Source of the DNA: Holacanthus passer
Lineage: Eukaryota; Chordata; Actinopteri; Pomacanthidae
DNA: 64,000 bases
Direction: 5' to 3'
Assembly (NCBI GenBank): GCA_025331565.1
Contig: JAFREQ010000021.1
Span: forward strand, 3,541,001 to 3,605,000
Part shown: positions 11,601-24,000 of the stretch, piece by piece
Layout of the letters: every line of letters starts with the position of its first letter
Numbering within the stretch: the first letter of the stretch is position 1
Position numbers and translations under genes: made by a program
The notes under the pieces: model-generated
Told to the model about the DNA's origin: nothing
The model's database searches: none
What the model saw: the letters and a program-made list of their open reading frames with translations, nothing else

Positions 11601-14600
11601 AAAAAACACTGAAACTAATAACGGTCAACTATCAAGACTAAAGCATTTTCACAAATCTTTGTGACTCTAATTGCAGATTAATGTAACTGTGTCTGTGAAT
11701 GTGTGCTTGTACACATGTGTTGCATGTGCTGACCCTCAACACGGGTCTCCAGGTATTTATCCAATTCCTCTTCTTTCTTCACAGCCTCCTCTGAGATCTT
11801 GGGAGCTCCAGGGAAACACACCAACACCACGCTCATGTTGTCCCTGCTCCCCTGCAGGAAAGAGGACAGAACAAAGAACAAGTAAATTGAAACGTATGTA
11901 GTATATGAGGTGGTTCATTGAATAGGGATTATTTTTTTAAACTTATACAGAAATAGTTTTAAACATCAACCCTAAATGTTAAATGTTGTTTAAAGTAAAT
12001 TCCTTGTCAATATAAATACAAGGCAAACCAGCCAGCAGTAAGTGTTTTAACACTACTTTAAAAAACAGGAGAGAAAAAAAACAAGGGTGACAAGCATCGA
12101 GGGGTAAACTTACTGCTGAATGAAAGATTAAAAACAATGAAACAACAAATGAAATATGAGACTTTAAAATGTTTTTGATAAAGTCATATCAGCTGATATT
12201 CATTTTGTTTACCCAACCCATGCTATAAGAAACATTTTTGATAAGGTTTTTTTTTTTCCAACAACTGAGACCAAGAAATATAGTGAGCAGGACATTTTAC
12301 AGTGGAAAAATAAAGTCACTACCGTCCCTATTCTCTGATGGACAGACAAGGTGACAAGTGACACGTTTTGAAAACATATCTCTGGCATTTCTTCACTTAA
12401 ATTTCTTGTCATTTATGAAATGACATGGATGCAAGAAACGCAGGTCTCAAAATGTTTTATGAGGAAGGAAAGGTATTCAACATGTCTGTTAGACCTCAAG
12501 GACATATAACTATGAGTTCTGTTGAGTAATACTGAATGTGAACATAACATGTTGTTTGTTTACAAGAGAACTCCACCTTATATTTATGGTAAACACTACT
12601 TTTCTTGTGCCATTAGGATTATAAAAGAGAAACGAAATGTGATTTGGAGACAACAGCAGATAAGCTAACCTATTTTCTCCGATACAGAAAAAATGCTGAC
12701 TCTAATAAGCTCTTATTCACAAGTTGTTGTCGACACTTTTACCTTCTATACAGACGGTTTCTGAAAGATAATTGCAGCTAATTATTTATAAGTGTACAAG
12801 TGTCTAGTCTAGTCAAGTGGTTAGAGGTTTCAGCATGAATATTTTCATTGTCAATTTAATGGCTGATTATTTTCTGGAATAATAGATAAATCACTTGGTC
12901 TATTAAACCGTCATCACTTTTCCCAAAGCACAAGCTACTTATTAGATCTTTTTCAGTCCAGCCCAAAATCTTTTATTTACAATCATATAAGACAAATCTA
13001 ACCTTTACAGAAAAGCTCAAATCAACAAATATTTGTCCGATTCAATAATTAAGCGATTATCAAAATAAGTGCTGACCAATTCTCTGTCGATCAACTAAAC
13101 ACTTCGCCTCTAAGAGTTTTATGGAATTTATTCACTTGTTGTATTATACAAAGAGAACGACCCAAACTCTGGCTGGAGGTCATAGACTGAACACTGGACA
13201 ACATATTAATTGTCATTTATAGGACACACGGCTACAGACAAGACAGCCGTCACCTTGTCATTACCTTGTAAAAGTCAATGTGTTCAGAGTACCTTTCAGT
13301 AAGTGTACAGTGTCGCATACATCACAAAAGGCAGTGGCAGCAGAGGAGACATATGACAGCGTGTGGCTGGTATTTGAGATAACCCGTCCCGTAAGGTAAA
13401 AATAACTAGGCTGCACTGGCTGGTTCTTGGAGTACTCTAAACACAAAATAAGGGATACATGGAAGGCAAAAGTCGAGGACGCAGATTGGTATGGTGGGTT
13501 CAGCTGAGGTAAAGAGTGATTCTTGCTTTTTCTTGGATCAATAGCTGAGAAGGGCAATGGGCCGGGACAGAATTGAAAGCAACGATGCATTATTCATAAT
13601 CTGATTCATCTGATCTCTCGCTGTGAGATGTTAAGGTTTATTAAATAAACATTACATCATTTTTGTTACACTGCAGTATTTATGCATAATTTAGTTCATT
13701 TTTTCAGTTATTATTTTGTATAAATATGATATTCTTAATGAGAAAAATACAGGCAGCTTTTGTTCTTGAACATTTTATGTTTCCCAGTTGGCAGAATGAG
13801 AGGCAATACCCTCATTACCACTGACTTTATCAATAAATTAGTCAAAGCAAAGACTCGACAGCTTTAACTATTCATTAGTGTCGCAGTAACCAGGATGACC
13901 AAGCAAATGGGGGTTTGATTAGTCGAGATTTACACATTCAAACGATCACCGGGATATCGTTAAAAATTTCGACTCCTATTTAATTTAACTTTTGCCTTTA
14001 ATAACAATCATGCTCTATAGCTGTAAAATGAAAGACAAGCTGAAAAGCAGGTAACTGCGTCTATACTCTCACATCTAATGTAGTGTAAGCTTACCTTGTG
14101 CAGACAGGTGTCCACCACTGAGTTACAGACCTTCTCCAGGTCATCACACACCAGGAGTCGTGAGCGGACAAACTCACACAGCTCCTCGTTGGACATGACA
14201 TCCCAGATTCCATCACATGCCAGCACCACAAACTCGTCTCCTTCGGCCGCCCGCTCCAACACGCACACCTCGGGCTCGGGGCTCACCAGCTGCTCCGTTG
14301 GACCCTTACCATCCACACATTTGTAGTCGTAGTCCCCCAGGGCCCGCGACACAGCCAGGGAGCCGTTTACCCTCTGGATCATGACTGAGCCACCAGCGTT
14401 CTGGATGCGCTCCTTTTCGCGGGGGTTGCAGGGCTTGTGGTCCTGGGTGGAGAAGCCCACCTTGGTGTCTCGACTCAGCACGGCACGCGAGTCGCCGCAG
14501 TTAATGAAGTAGAGGTGGGTCGGGCTGAGCAACACGCACACGGCTGTTGATCCGCTGCGGTCCAGGCCCTGCCGCAGGTCAGAGAAGCTGCGCATGTACT

Positions 14601-14925
14601 CGTCAATGTTCAGGAAGCCCGAGCGGATGCCGTCTTTCACGCCCTCCACCGAATTGGGTCCTGAACTGAAGTCGGCCCCTCCTGACAAGATGTGTTCCAG
14701 CAAGTGGCCGGAGCAGTAGTTGGCCACCCGGGAGCCGGCATGGCCATCGTAGACAGCAAAGAAGGACCAGTCGGCGAGTCCATGGGGGAGGCCCACAACA
14801 GCTGTGTGGGCGTCCTCCATCTCCACCCGCCAGCCCTGCATGGAGCTCAGGCCATAGCGCAGTCCATTACCCTCGCCATGGGCACTATGCTTCTCCGTCT
14901 TCGGCTTGTCCAGGAATGCACCCAT
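8337..14925 (-). CDS. ppm1b: ppm1b: protein phosphatase, Mg2+/Mn2+ dependent, 1B (whole coding gene, long form)
   Basis: PP2C-family Ser/Thr phosphatase. Coding joins on the minus strand: 14925-14095, 11851-11734, 11122-11011, 10194-10137, 8663-8337 (1446 nt, 481 residues; human PPM1B is about 479). All introns are GT-AG and all phases join. Visible features are an MGAFLDKP N-terminus (Gly2 myristoylation in this family), R33 with E37/D38 in GWRVEMED, metal and catalytic D60-G61-H62 in VYDGH, GDSR near 145, D238 in ACDGIWD, and D281-N282 in GSRDN. The C-terminal PPM1A/B-specific extension continues through coding exons 3-5. The family dephosphorylates kinases such as IKK, TAK1 and CDK pathway members (family knowledge). 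A second 3' exon at 4677-4694 gives a short form. The promoter and non-coding first exon lie near 23.6-24.1 kb. The identity is secure. Whether this fish has further ppm1b co-orthologues is not visible here. Confidence 0.97.
8664..10136 (-). other. ppm1b: ppm1b intron before the long-form terminal exon
   Basis: A 1.47 kb GT-AG intron. It contains a GT/CA-rich and AT-rich filler with no exon-like segment that I recognise. A 'gggtggggg' G-rich block lies next to the donor at 10090-10120 on the plus strand. Confidence 0.7.
10137..10194 (-). CDS. ppm1b: ppm1b coding exon 4
   Basis: A 58-nt exon between 'gtttacag' and 'gtgagt'. It completes a split Lys codon and reads R-S-V-I-E-A-V-Y-N-K-L-N-P-H-R-E-E-E-G, matching RNVIEAVYSRLNPHRESDG of human PPM1B. 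It ends in phase 0, which lets it join either alternative terminal exon. Confidence 0.93.
10195..11010 (-). other. ppm1b: ppm1b intron, AT-rich
   Basis: An 816-base GT-AG intron, with donor 'gtaaat' and acceptor 'tttacag' on the minus strand. No further feature recognised. Confidence 0.8.
11011..11122 (-). CDS. ppm1b: ppm1b coding exon 3
   Basis: A 112-nt exon after 'gtgtgtag' with donor 'gtaaat'. It reads G-V-P-D-L-V-S-V-L-R-S-I-A-T-E-N-I-P-N-L with PPGGGLASK following, aligning with the PPM1A/B C-terminal helical extension. Entry is phase 1 and exit is phase 2. Confidence 0.93.
11123..11733 (-). other. ppm1b: ppm1b intron
   Basis: A 611-base GT-AG intron. No feature recognised beyond AT-rich filler. 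Confidence 0.8.
11734..11851 (-). CDS. ppm1b: ppm1b coding exon 2
   Basis: A 118-nt exon between 'ttcctgcag' and 'gtcagc'. It begins G-S-R-D-N-M-S-V-V-L-V-C-F-P, the last PP2C motif, which carries the metal-binding Asp (about residue 281) and the following Asn. It ends in the ELDKYLETRVE segment. Phase 0 entry, phase 1 exit. Confidence 0.95.
11852..14094 (-). other. ppm1b: ppm1b intron, includes a repeat
   Basis: A 2.24 kb GT-AG intron. The interval 12830-13100 resembles a dispersed AT-rich repeat (listed separately). Nothing else is recognised. Confidence 0.75.
12830..13100. repeat. AT-rich dispersed repeat ('ctgattatttt' family)
   Basis: It contains 'ggctgattattttctgga', 'cttttcccaaagcac' and 'gattcaataattaagcgatta'. 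These are diverged versions of a fish repeat usually starting 'ctgcaactaacgattattttcatt'. Related copies are at 15065-15135, 18590-18740, 48430-48560 and 52420-52640. It may derive from an hAT-like MITE (from memory). Confidence 0.5.
14095..14925 (-). CDS. ppm1b: ppm1b first coding exon (PP2C catalytic core)
   Basis: The exon encodes residues 1-277 and ends CLHK before the 'gtaagc' donor. The start ATG sits in 'ggcagcaATGG', with purine at -3 and G at +4. The exon begins about 12 bases further upstream, after a 'aatctacag' acceptor (plus coordinates 14938-14946), so the 5'UTR is split. The open frame continues into the intron for 28 residues, but the GSRDN continuation at 11851 shows that the donor is used. 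Catalytic residues are given in the gene entry. Confidence 0.97.
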
Positions 14926-15064
14926 TGCTGCCTACAGCTGTAGATTAAATCAAGGAAAGAGAAGAAAGAAAGGTAGAAACAGAACTGTTACACCATCAGC
15001 AGCAAGGACAAAGAAGATAATCTCTCTCACAGAGTCAGCCACTTTTATCCTAATGCACTAGTGT

Positions 15065-15135
15065 ATGGGGCTGCGACTAACGATTATTTTCACTATCAAT
15101 TAATCTGCTGATTATTTTTGCAATTAATCAGTGTA
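15065..15135 (+). repeat. Short copy of the 'actaacgattatttt' repeat
   Basis: The phrase 'ctgcgactaacgattatttt' followed by 'caattaatctgctgattatt' is the start of the dispersed repeat also seen at 18590-18740. Confidence 0.6.
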
Positions 15136-18100
15136 TATGTATATGTATATCTGTGCTATTTGATTAGTAACTTGACTCGACAACACCTCAGTGTTAGTTA
15201 GTTAGTTCTCATTTATATTTTTGAAAATGTGGTTAGTTATTTTTGTAACTAACTATTTTTGTTCTACTGTAAGAACTCAGAGAACAAAGGTGGCAGGTAT
15301 TACAATAATACTGTCATAACTTGATTTCATGTTTTCGTGATTTACATTGGCTACATTCACATTTCTTATAATAAGTTTTTGTTGCCCATCATAACTCAGT
15401 GCACAGGTAATTTTTCAATTCAACGTTTAAAACGTTACAAATGTGAGTGAAGCAAAACTGACTACGTTTGTCAGGTCTATACAGGATGACATAATATTCT
15501 ATTGTCTATAATAATATCCTTGGTACTATAAATCCCTGTGTAAATCAGCAGTTTTTGGTGTCAGTAGTTCAGTAGGCTGCTTCATACTGTGATTACAGAG
15601 TGCTTTTAATTACTCAATGGATGGTGAGAGCCAGAGATCCTGACAACAAGACAAAGATAGCAGAGGAGGAACCACAGAGCTGAGGATTACACTGCAGCTG
15701 AAAAGCTACTTTGAGCACACAGAGCCTCTTTCACTCTGAACACAAGGTAACTAATACCATTAGTTAACTTGTTGGCAGAATATAGAGTGTGACATTAGTG
15801 AATCAGCAGGGCCTGAAATGCTCACCTGCCAAGAGCTGAATGGGAATGAAATCTGCCTTTGAGGGTTAGTTTTTGAACTCTTCTTAAACTTCCATTAAAC
15901 ATCCACTCTCCTCTCCATACACTCTGACCATAAACCACAATCAAAGGCTGGATATGGATGCTGATGCAGTCACTTTGTTAATGGGGATTCTGAGTGAAAA
16001 CAGTCTGCGTTAAAACAATCCAAGAAGCTGTGTTAGTGGAGGTATGTTGTTTCAGGTACCGATGAGACAATAAATGACTATCCAGGAAGTCTAGTTTGAG
16101 TAGCAGATCCATGAGTTTGGAGGCTTATCAGATGCCAAAACACTCTGGTTTATAATATTATGAGGAGGGATTTTACTGCTCTGGAAAGTTATCACGTGTT
16201 GCCTTGCTAGATGACGTTGCTTTCTAAAGTCGATCTGAGTGCTGCTTTGGTCCATTACAGGCAGTGGGAGTCTGTGATAGCATGCTACAAGCTAAAAGAG
16301 CTAATGGAGATGGCCAGAAAGGGCTGCTTCATCGTCTAATAATTCAAGCTGCTCTGTGATCAACAGGGATAAAGGGGAGAGAAACTTTTCCGTAGATGGA
16401 TAAATACAAAGGATTTGGTTGCTGAGTGAACTGAATAAGTAATGAAATGATTAATATTTTTGAGTATCAAATGGAACTCGAAAATAACACTTGAACACGA
16501 GGCAGAAGCTTTTGCAAGACCTCAAACGTGGAGAAGTTTGTGAAATGTATAGAATAAGCCATCTGCATCAAATCTGTGATCAGTATTGGCCCGAAAAAGC
16601 CTGATCGGATGTGTAATTCAAAAGGAAATTTCAAATAAGAATATTCTACCTGATTCCACTACAAGAAACTAAAAATGTGTGTGACGTTTTAATGTTAAAA
16701 ATGTTATATTACTTGGGTCATCATGTCATTTTTGTTGGTGAGCACCTCCTGGTCCTTACACTATCCACAGTCTTCAAATGCTCAACCGCCTCACACCATA
16801 TCTCTGGCATTTCTGACCTGCGCTATACTTTCCCATCACACCAATCAATTCTGACCTAAATGTCAGCAACTGCTGCAGTATGGAGCTACTTACAGTATGT
16901 ATTGCTTGGTTGGTGTTGCACTCATGAGATCTTGAAATCAATAAAAAGCGATAAAAATCGAAAGCGCCCAGAGCACGTCTTTTTTTCAACATATTGATTT
17001 CTCGCTCTGCGTTACCTCCCACATGAGCGCCCAAAAAAGGCTGGTACATGCAAGGAGTGACTACAGCTGGTTTCACAGGAGCGTGTACGTGTGTTTGTGT
17101 CTGCTCTGCGCATGTGTGCAGTGTCATAGTCTAAGTGCGAGAAAAAGAAGCTCTATAAATACACCAGGCCGGTTTAGATTTCATGTCCAGGGTGGGGCAG
17201 TGGGCCACGCCATTCACATTTCTATCGCTTTACTGCTGCATGATTGTATCAACCGAATTCCCTCTATCAAGCTCTCACCACCAGCTACTGCCACTCAGAA
17301 GCAGCCTATATGTTCGTGTATGGTAAGAAAGCATGTTCACATATGGGTGTGGGAGAAAGAGAAATCTGTTATGTTCACCAGCAGTGATTCTCACTAAAAA
17401 TAAAACAAACACACTGCCACTGCCTAGCAACCACCCACCCTGCAGGGCAAACATCCAGGCTAAGCTTCATTCAGCGACATCCCCCTCTCTATGTCTCTCT
17501 CTCACTCGCTTGCTCTAAAAGACACACACACACACATACACTCAGCCGCCTGGTAGAGAGAGGAAAGGGGAGTTGCATCATCCATCCATTAAAGCAGTCG
17601 CAGCAGCCAGACCCTGAAAGGAGACATGCAGACTGCAGGAACACATGCAGATACTATGAGATTTCTCTGGCTGACAATGGTACAATAGACTGCTGGCAAA
17701 GCACACACACATGCGCACAAAGAAAACCCCAGAAAATAACTCCAGTGAGACATCAGACTGAAAGCAGGAACTCTCAACCACTTAACCCCCTCAAAACTGC
17801 TGTCACCCGTGCTGTAACCACAGGTCGAAACCAACACCCCCTCATGCTAAGACGCACATGTCTGCCAAAAACCACTGGCTACGAAGAGGGAAGTGGAAGG
17901 TCGGGGATTACATAATGCTGCATAGAGCCTGAGTGCTGCTCTGAGAGCAGGCACACTCACACAAAACAGTTAATGCTATCCTGGAAGCAAGGTTAACGCA
18001 CAGCTTCCAGCACTATCCATGTGTACACATCAATACATATGTTGTAATACACTGGCACTCACTCTGTAGGTTCATGCCAGACTATCCACACGATGTGATA

Positions 18101-18589
18101 ATTGGGGAAAGCCTACAATAGCTTGGGATGTTATGGACTTGATTTTGATTTGATTAGTCTGAGGGTCTGTGAAAAATGTTTGTTGTTTTTAGACTGTACG
18201 TTTAGATTATGTCATTTAAGACCGTTCAAGTCTTTTCCAGGACGTTAAAACCTGCATCTCAGTTTCTTCTGGGTGTTGCTGGGAAAATAACTGAGCCAAT
18301 ACGAATGATTACAGGGGTCACTAAAGTGGGTATCAATACCAAGCTGACAGACTAGGACATCTTAAAAGTTAGGAGAACTGTTTATCATACATATGAGACT
18401 GATTACTGATGACATCCTGTCCAACCATGACTGGCAAGCATTAAGAGTTAGTGACATTAGCCTATATGACAAAGCTTTAGTTACTAGTTGCTTGGTTCTT
18501 TAATCTTGAGTTTTCTGTACATTGTGACATTATTGCACAGCCTTAGGGTTTTTCACTTCATGGCTGCGAGATGACAGCAAACACTCTGC

Positions 18590-18740
18590 AAATAAGGCTG
18601 CAACTAATGATTATTTTCATTAAGAAATGTGCTGTTTTTGATTAATCTGTTTTTCATTCATGTCTTGTTTTGTCTGACCAAAACATCAAATCCCAAAAAC
18701 ATTCATTTCAAAAAACTATAAAACACAGAAAAGCAGAAAG
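18590..18740 (+). repeat. Copy of the 'actaatgattatttt' repeat
   Basis: It begins 'ggctgcaactaatgatta' and continues through 'cttgttttgtctgaccaaaa' and 'aactataaaacacagaaaag', the usual order in this repeat family. Confidence 0.6.
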
Positions 18741-19167
18741 AGTTCATATTTGAGAAGGTGGAAACAGAAAATATCTTTTTTTTTTCTTGATTGTAACAAA
18801 GCTTCTGGTTTGTCTGAATCTGGATGCTCCATTCAAGATCAATTCACAGCTCAACTACAGTCCTGGCAGCAGTTTCCTAAAATCTTCTTAAAACCAAGAT
18901 CACCTTCCTTCACAAGTGGCTTACAAACTAAAACAAAGATTATCTAGTACACTAAGATACTTTCAAGAAACCCAGCCAAGTCTGTTAATCATCACAAAGT
19001 GGATATAACATACAAGAAATACAGCTCAAAGTGCTTTACAACAAAGTCATCACAATCATATAAAGAGTTATATAAAGAGATTAAAAAAAAGGGTGGAGAT
19101 TTTGGACTGTTCTCAAGAGATTTGACAAACAATATCAACAACTGAATTGATTCTTTAAAAATCAACA

Positions 19168-19335
19168 ACTACACCGATCAGCCACAACATGAATAAGCAG
19201 GCAATGTTCTGCTGGGAAACCTTGGGTCCTGGCATTCATGTGGATGTTACTTTGGCACCTACCACCCACATAAACACTGCTGTAGACCAAGCACACCCCC
19301 TCATGGCAACTGCATCCCCTGATGGCAACACCTAA
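19168..19335 (+). mobile_element. Tc1/mariner remnant (family with 'acaccgatcag' terminus)
   Basis: It starts 'acaccgatcagccacaaca', which resembles the terminal repeat of a common fish Tc1/mariner family. It jumps directly to a transposase-derived stretch around 'ctgctgggaaaccttggg' and 'cattcatgtggatgtta'. Most of the element is deleted and no frame remains. Confidence 0.6.
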
Positions 19336-19724
19336 ATACTCATGTCTCTTCACATTTAGAAGGTTTTCATTAAAAAAATTCCTTTGTGCCTTAAAATGGC
19401 TTAGACCTTTGCCTTCATGTAGCATGACTTAATGGCAAGTGGTAATACAGGAGTAATTCAGGGATACGTGCGTGAACCAGAAACCAATTCCAAAGAAAAT
19501 GAAGAGTGAATTGTCTATCTGAAATGGACATGGGGAGTCAAGCTTGTGTTATGAGCATTCTAGTCAAAAGACAGATTTGACATTCAAAACTATCATGGTC
19601 TAACACCTTTGGTCAAAATTTCTGTTACTGTAAATAGCTTAGTGTAAAAGATGAACTGATTTCAACATTTTAAGCAAGATTAGTGTAATATTTTTGTTTT
19701 GTACAATTATAGAGTGAAAGGCGC

Positions 19725-20345
19725 AATAGGCAAAAGTTTGGGCACCTGAAGAGTTGTGAGCTCTCAGATAACTTTTACCAAAGTCCTCAATTAGATAAAG
19801 CAACGCATTTCAGGTAGTTGTTTACTGATGAACTTAAAATAGAAGTTTTTGGTGACAATGAGCAAAGGTATATTTGGAGAAGAAAGGGTGCAGATTCCAT
19901 GAAAAGAGCACCAGTCCAACTGTTAAGCATGGTTTGGGCTTGTGTTGCAGCCAGTGGCATGGGGAACATTTCACTGGTAGAGGAAGAATGGAGTCAACTA
20001 AATACCAGCAAATTCTGGAAGCAAACATCACACTTTCTGTAAAAAAGCTTAAGATGAAAAGAGGATGGCTTCTAACAGGATAATGATCCTGAGGGCTGAT
20101 GGTTTTGATACGGCCCTCACAGTCCCGTGACCTCAACATCATCACAAATCTGTGGATAGACCTCAGATGAGCAGTGCATGAAAGATGGCCCAAGAAGCTC
20201 ACAGAACTAGAAGCCTTTTGAAAGGAAGAATGGGTGAAACCCCCCAAACAAGAACTGGCTACAAAAAGCGTTTTCAAGCTATGATACTTGCCAGAGGGGT
20301 TTTCACTAAGTACTGACCAGGCAGGGCACCCAAACTGTCTAAAAA
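19725..20345 (+). mobile_element. Decayed Tc1-like transposon, transposase pseudogene
   Basis: The ends 'aaaagtttgggcacc' (near 19736) and 'ggcacccaaactgt' (near 20325) form imperfect inverted repeats. Between them, broken frames resemble the C-terminal half of a Tc1 DDE transposase. One frame has a DELKIEVFGDNEQRYIWRRKG-like block, followed by VWACVAASGMG and, after a frameshift, DLNIITNLWIDLR and ERWPKKL. The N-terminal DNA-binding half is missing and there are several stops and shifts, so it is dead. Confidence 0.75.
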
Positions 20346-23300
20346 TATTTAAGATTCACATGACACATCTTTATTAAACAAAAGCTGTTAACAAAATTTA
20401 CCATTGTATCTAATTGGTTATAATTTCTTAATAACATTCAGTGATATTTCCTTCATGGTATACCAACTACCCACATTTTCAGTCCAGCCCTAGGCTCTCT
20501 TGAAAAACACATTTTCATCAAGTGAGACATTAAATTAACATTATCTCTTATTCAAATGTATTGTGAATACACATCATTTTGGCAGTAAATAAGACTCATG
20601 GCAATAGCTCAGCAGCCAGGCCTTGGGCGAGCTCAAATTCTGGGGCGAGAAAGACGACTTCACTTGCGGCTGCTTTCAACATATGGGTGGCTAAAAAAGG
20701 CGATAAATCTGTAGCACATGCAATGCAGCGAAACAAACATGGTATAAGATCATCAATGATGACACACTACATTTGTAGATCACGTGGTAGCCCTCAACCA
20801 AGTAGATTTTACGCCTCTACAAATCAGCTACCTATCATCTGGTAGTGTAAATCGAAAGACTAGTAAAAAGCTTATATTTAAAGATTGTTTTGTCAATGAA
20901 ATAAGCACAAAAAAACCATTTCCTTCAGTGCTACCCAGTTGCATTGATGACATGCACTTCCTGCCCTAAATGAATAATCCACGTAAGCAAATGAGTAAAC
21001 TGCACTCAGACTGATTTACTCCGCTGAAAACGGTGAAACACTTCTCGCTGTGATCATTTTTGAAACTGTTAAAATTCTTTTCTATTATGGAGGACTGATA
21101 CGGGCTCCTATATTTTTTAAAAGCACCTTGTGACGCCTACAGTTTCTTCAGAGCACAGGCAAGGCCTTTCAGATCTTGTCAAACTCTAAAATAAGCTTGT
21201 TGACTGTCTCAATCTCCCACTGATACTGTGTTTCATCTGCTCCTCAGTCTTTACACAGTGACTGCTGACTCAGATAAGATTATCAGCTATTGAACTCCTC
21301 CCGTATCTGGCGAGCAGGGCACAAGCCCAACACCAAGTGATGTCATACACTGGTCACCTGTGCACCTTATCGCAATCTGATATACTGGAGAAGGTGAGCA
21401 GGCTAAATTTCAACTCTGCACACTATAAAACTGATGATGAAATGTGAATTTGCCATAAGCCTTTGCTTTGATGACAAAACACTGCAATATAATGGGGCAA
21501 TTTAGAATGGCTCAATCATCTAAGATCATATATGTATATATATAAAAATATATATAAAGAGAGATAACAAAGTTGATCTGCTCACTTGTCCTTGTTCACT
21601 TGGGAAGTCAAGAGCTTAACTTTCAACATAAAATGTTTGCAAATATTTTCTTTGCATGAAATCAGGAGATGTGTATCAGAAGTTGGAATAGCACTGTTTA
21701 TATTGCTGGTGGGGTGCCTGCTCATTAATAAGGAACGTCAGAGGAGAACTTGACATTTTGACAACCGAGGGGAGACTCTTCTTTGGAGTGAGTCAAACTG
21801 GGAATAAGCCCAGGTTGCATGAAAACTTCCAGAAAACTGCAATATGGGCAAAAAAAATTACTAAAGATTATTGATAAGTTTGATTACTGATCTGAGTTGT
21901 TGCAAAGGAGGACTTACTTAACTGACCACATCAGGTGCAAACAATTTTCTAAAATATCTATGAAGAGAAGAAGATGCAAGGCTCAAAAAGTTAGCTGTCG
22001 CTGACTGCTCTCAAAACATGAAAAATAACCAACAGCAATGGCTCATAGAAACCCAAATTCAAATGCCACGTTTACTCATATATCATTATTATTATTTATG
22101 ATATGTTAATATAATAATCTTCAAGTTATGGCTGATCACATGTGCTCATGTGTGCCTGTATGACCGTATTTCCAAAGCAAAGTCAAGGGTTGTGAACTAA
22201 GCCTACGTTTATGGTCTAGGCAAACCATGTACATTTTAAAAAGCTGCTCCGTGCCTCCCTAATGAACCCTGGAATGAATATATGAAATATACACAGAAAA
22301 TATTAAAAGAAATGAATATAGAAGTACATAACAGCTGACTTTGCTGTAGCATCAATCTACTGAGGCATGAAGCACAAACTCTGTACTCGACCAGTTAACA
22401 ACTACAACAATGAACACAGTTTAAACTATAACAATTTCAGCTAATTGTTTGTTTAGATATGTGTAGTTTGAGTTTAAATACTTTGTTAACATATTTCATT
22501 TTACAGTTCATATGTTTTGAAAGTTCCTCAGCTCCACAACACCTACTGAGCAGCACACAAAGAGGTGAAGCTATGTATTCTTATAAAGCTAGTTATATGA
22601 GCAAATAGAACATATTTAGGTAAATAATGAGCAGTAGAGAAAGGGGGAAGTGTTGGGAGGAGCAGTGCTGTTGCCGCAGTGAAACATGGCTGATAATAAA
22701 CACTTGACCAGTTTATGACATTAAGTGTTATCTGCAGGTTACATTTCATGTGCACTGACTGATTTCACAGTCTTCAACAAACAAATTAGACTTAAAAACA
22801 TGGGCTTGTGGTTATAATTAACCCTCTAAGGTCACTGCACACACACAACAGCACTTATCCAAATGGCACCTCATGCATTTTTGTTTGACTCACAATGTTA
22901 CTGAGGGTTAAATTTGTACATTAATATCGCCAAATACAAAGCCATTTATCAAAATTAATCATATCTACAGCAGTGTGTGGCTTGTGCTTGTTTAAATATA
23001 GCGTTATATGGTTATAAATACCATTACAGTGTCAAGCTAACGTCACATAGCTAACCAGTGACACTCATATGACAAAGTCCGCTAAGCTGTCATTAGCTAG
23101 TTATAGCTAATGTAGTGTGGTGCCTAACATGCCAGATTAGCTCGCTTGGGACCACACTAAACACTGGAAGACAACGTGTCGTTTGTTAACATTTGTATTA
23201 CTTTAAATTAGCTTCATTCAGGATAGCTTTGCCATCGTTATCGGCAGCCAAGTTACTCAGAAACTTCAGATGATAGATCGGGTTTTATTTTGGCGATGGT

Positions 23301-23475
23301 CTGTTTGTGCGCTAACGTTATTGCACAACACAATTTATGTAGCATGAACCGACTGGCTGCTTTTGGAAATGCGTTTCTGTGTTAAATACCAATCCACTGA
23401 CCACATGCTGAACTCCATTCCACTTCACACTGGTCCCTCTACGGAAAGGCCTCGTTTGCCAGTGTGTTGATAGGC

Positions 23476-23689
23476 GCTAACGTTAGCTGGCTTGCTAACG
23501 TTAACTTCACAGCTAGCCGTCGCTTCTCCAGCTTGTCAAACTCAAGCTAATGACGTTAGCGCACATGCTAGCATGCTACTTACGTTTTCCTGCCGCTGCG
23601 AACGTAGATCCAATCTTGATTATCTGCCGGATTCTGCTTTTGTGTGAAGATGTATCGCTAACCTGGCTATCTACGGAGCTAACGTTAGC
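23476..23689. promoter_or_regulatory. Cluster of GCTAACGTTAGC palindromes beside ppm1b exon 1
   Basis: Perfect 12-base palindromes lie at 23476-23487 and 23678-23689. A one-mismatch copy is at 23494-23505 and a partial one at 23311-23320. The same palindrome recurs just inside mta3 intron 1 at 55665-55676. The function is unknown. The location beside two gene starts is what makes it notable. Confidence 0.5.
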
Positions 23690-23960
23690 TAGCTAGCTGT
23701 GTTATGTTTCCTTATTTGACAAAAATAATGGAGATTGGCCTCAGAAGAGCGGCGATAATTCCTTTCTCGGTGGTTCCCTGCTTGGACAGCGTTGATATTT
23801 ATGCATGTTTGACGCCAGTTCTGTCTCTCACATTAAATGAAGACAATTCCGATGGTTCCAACACGAATCTGGACACTGAGAATTGGTTATATTACACAAC
23901 ACGGACAAATCGAGCACTTTCTTCAATTGAAAGGCCAAAACTATCCTTCGACTTTGGGTG
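23584..23960 (-). other. ppm1b: Candidate ppm1b non-coding first exon
   Basis: On the minus strand a perfect 'AAAAC|gtaagt' donor lies at 23584/23583, downstream of a CpG-containing segment and three CCAAT motifs. The coding exon at 14095-14925 has a 3' splice acceptor only 12 bases before its ATG, so an upstream 5'UTR exon must exist. This is the best candidate. The upstream boundary is a guess. Confidence 0.45.
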
Positions 23961-24000
23961 CTGAACAAGAGGAGGTGCTATTTTTGGCATATGCCCGGCG

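Larger units (their letters stand above)
14938..23583 (-). other. ppm1b: ppm1b first intron (8.6 kb)
   Basis: This large intron separates the non-coding first exon from the coding body. It carries dispersed repeats (15065-15135, 18590-18740) and two Tc1/mariner remnants (19168-19335, 19725-20345). I found no coding exon in it. Region 17.0-17.9 kb has several splice-like motifs but no supporting frame. Confidence 0.65.

Noticed and set aside
17023..17900. Splice-like motifs and short frames suggesting an alternative ppm1b first exon
   Set aside because: No frame with family resemblance and no promoter signal comparable to 24.0 kb. Too weak to annotate.
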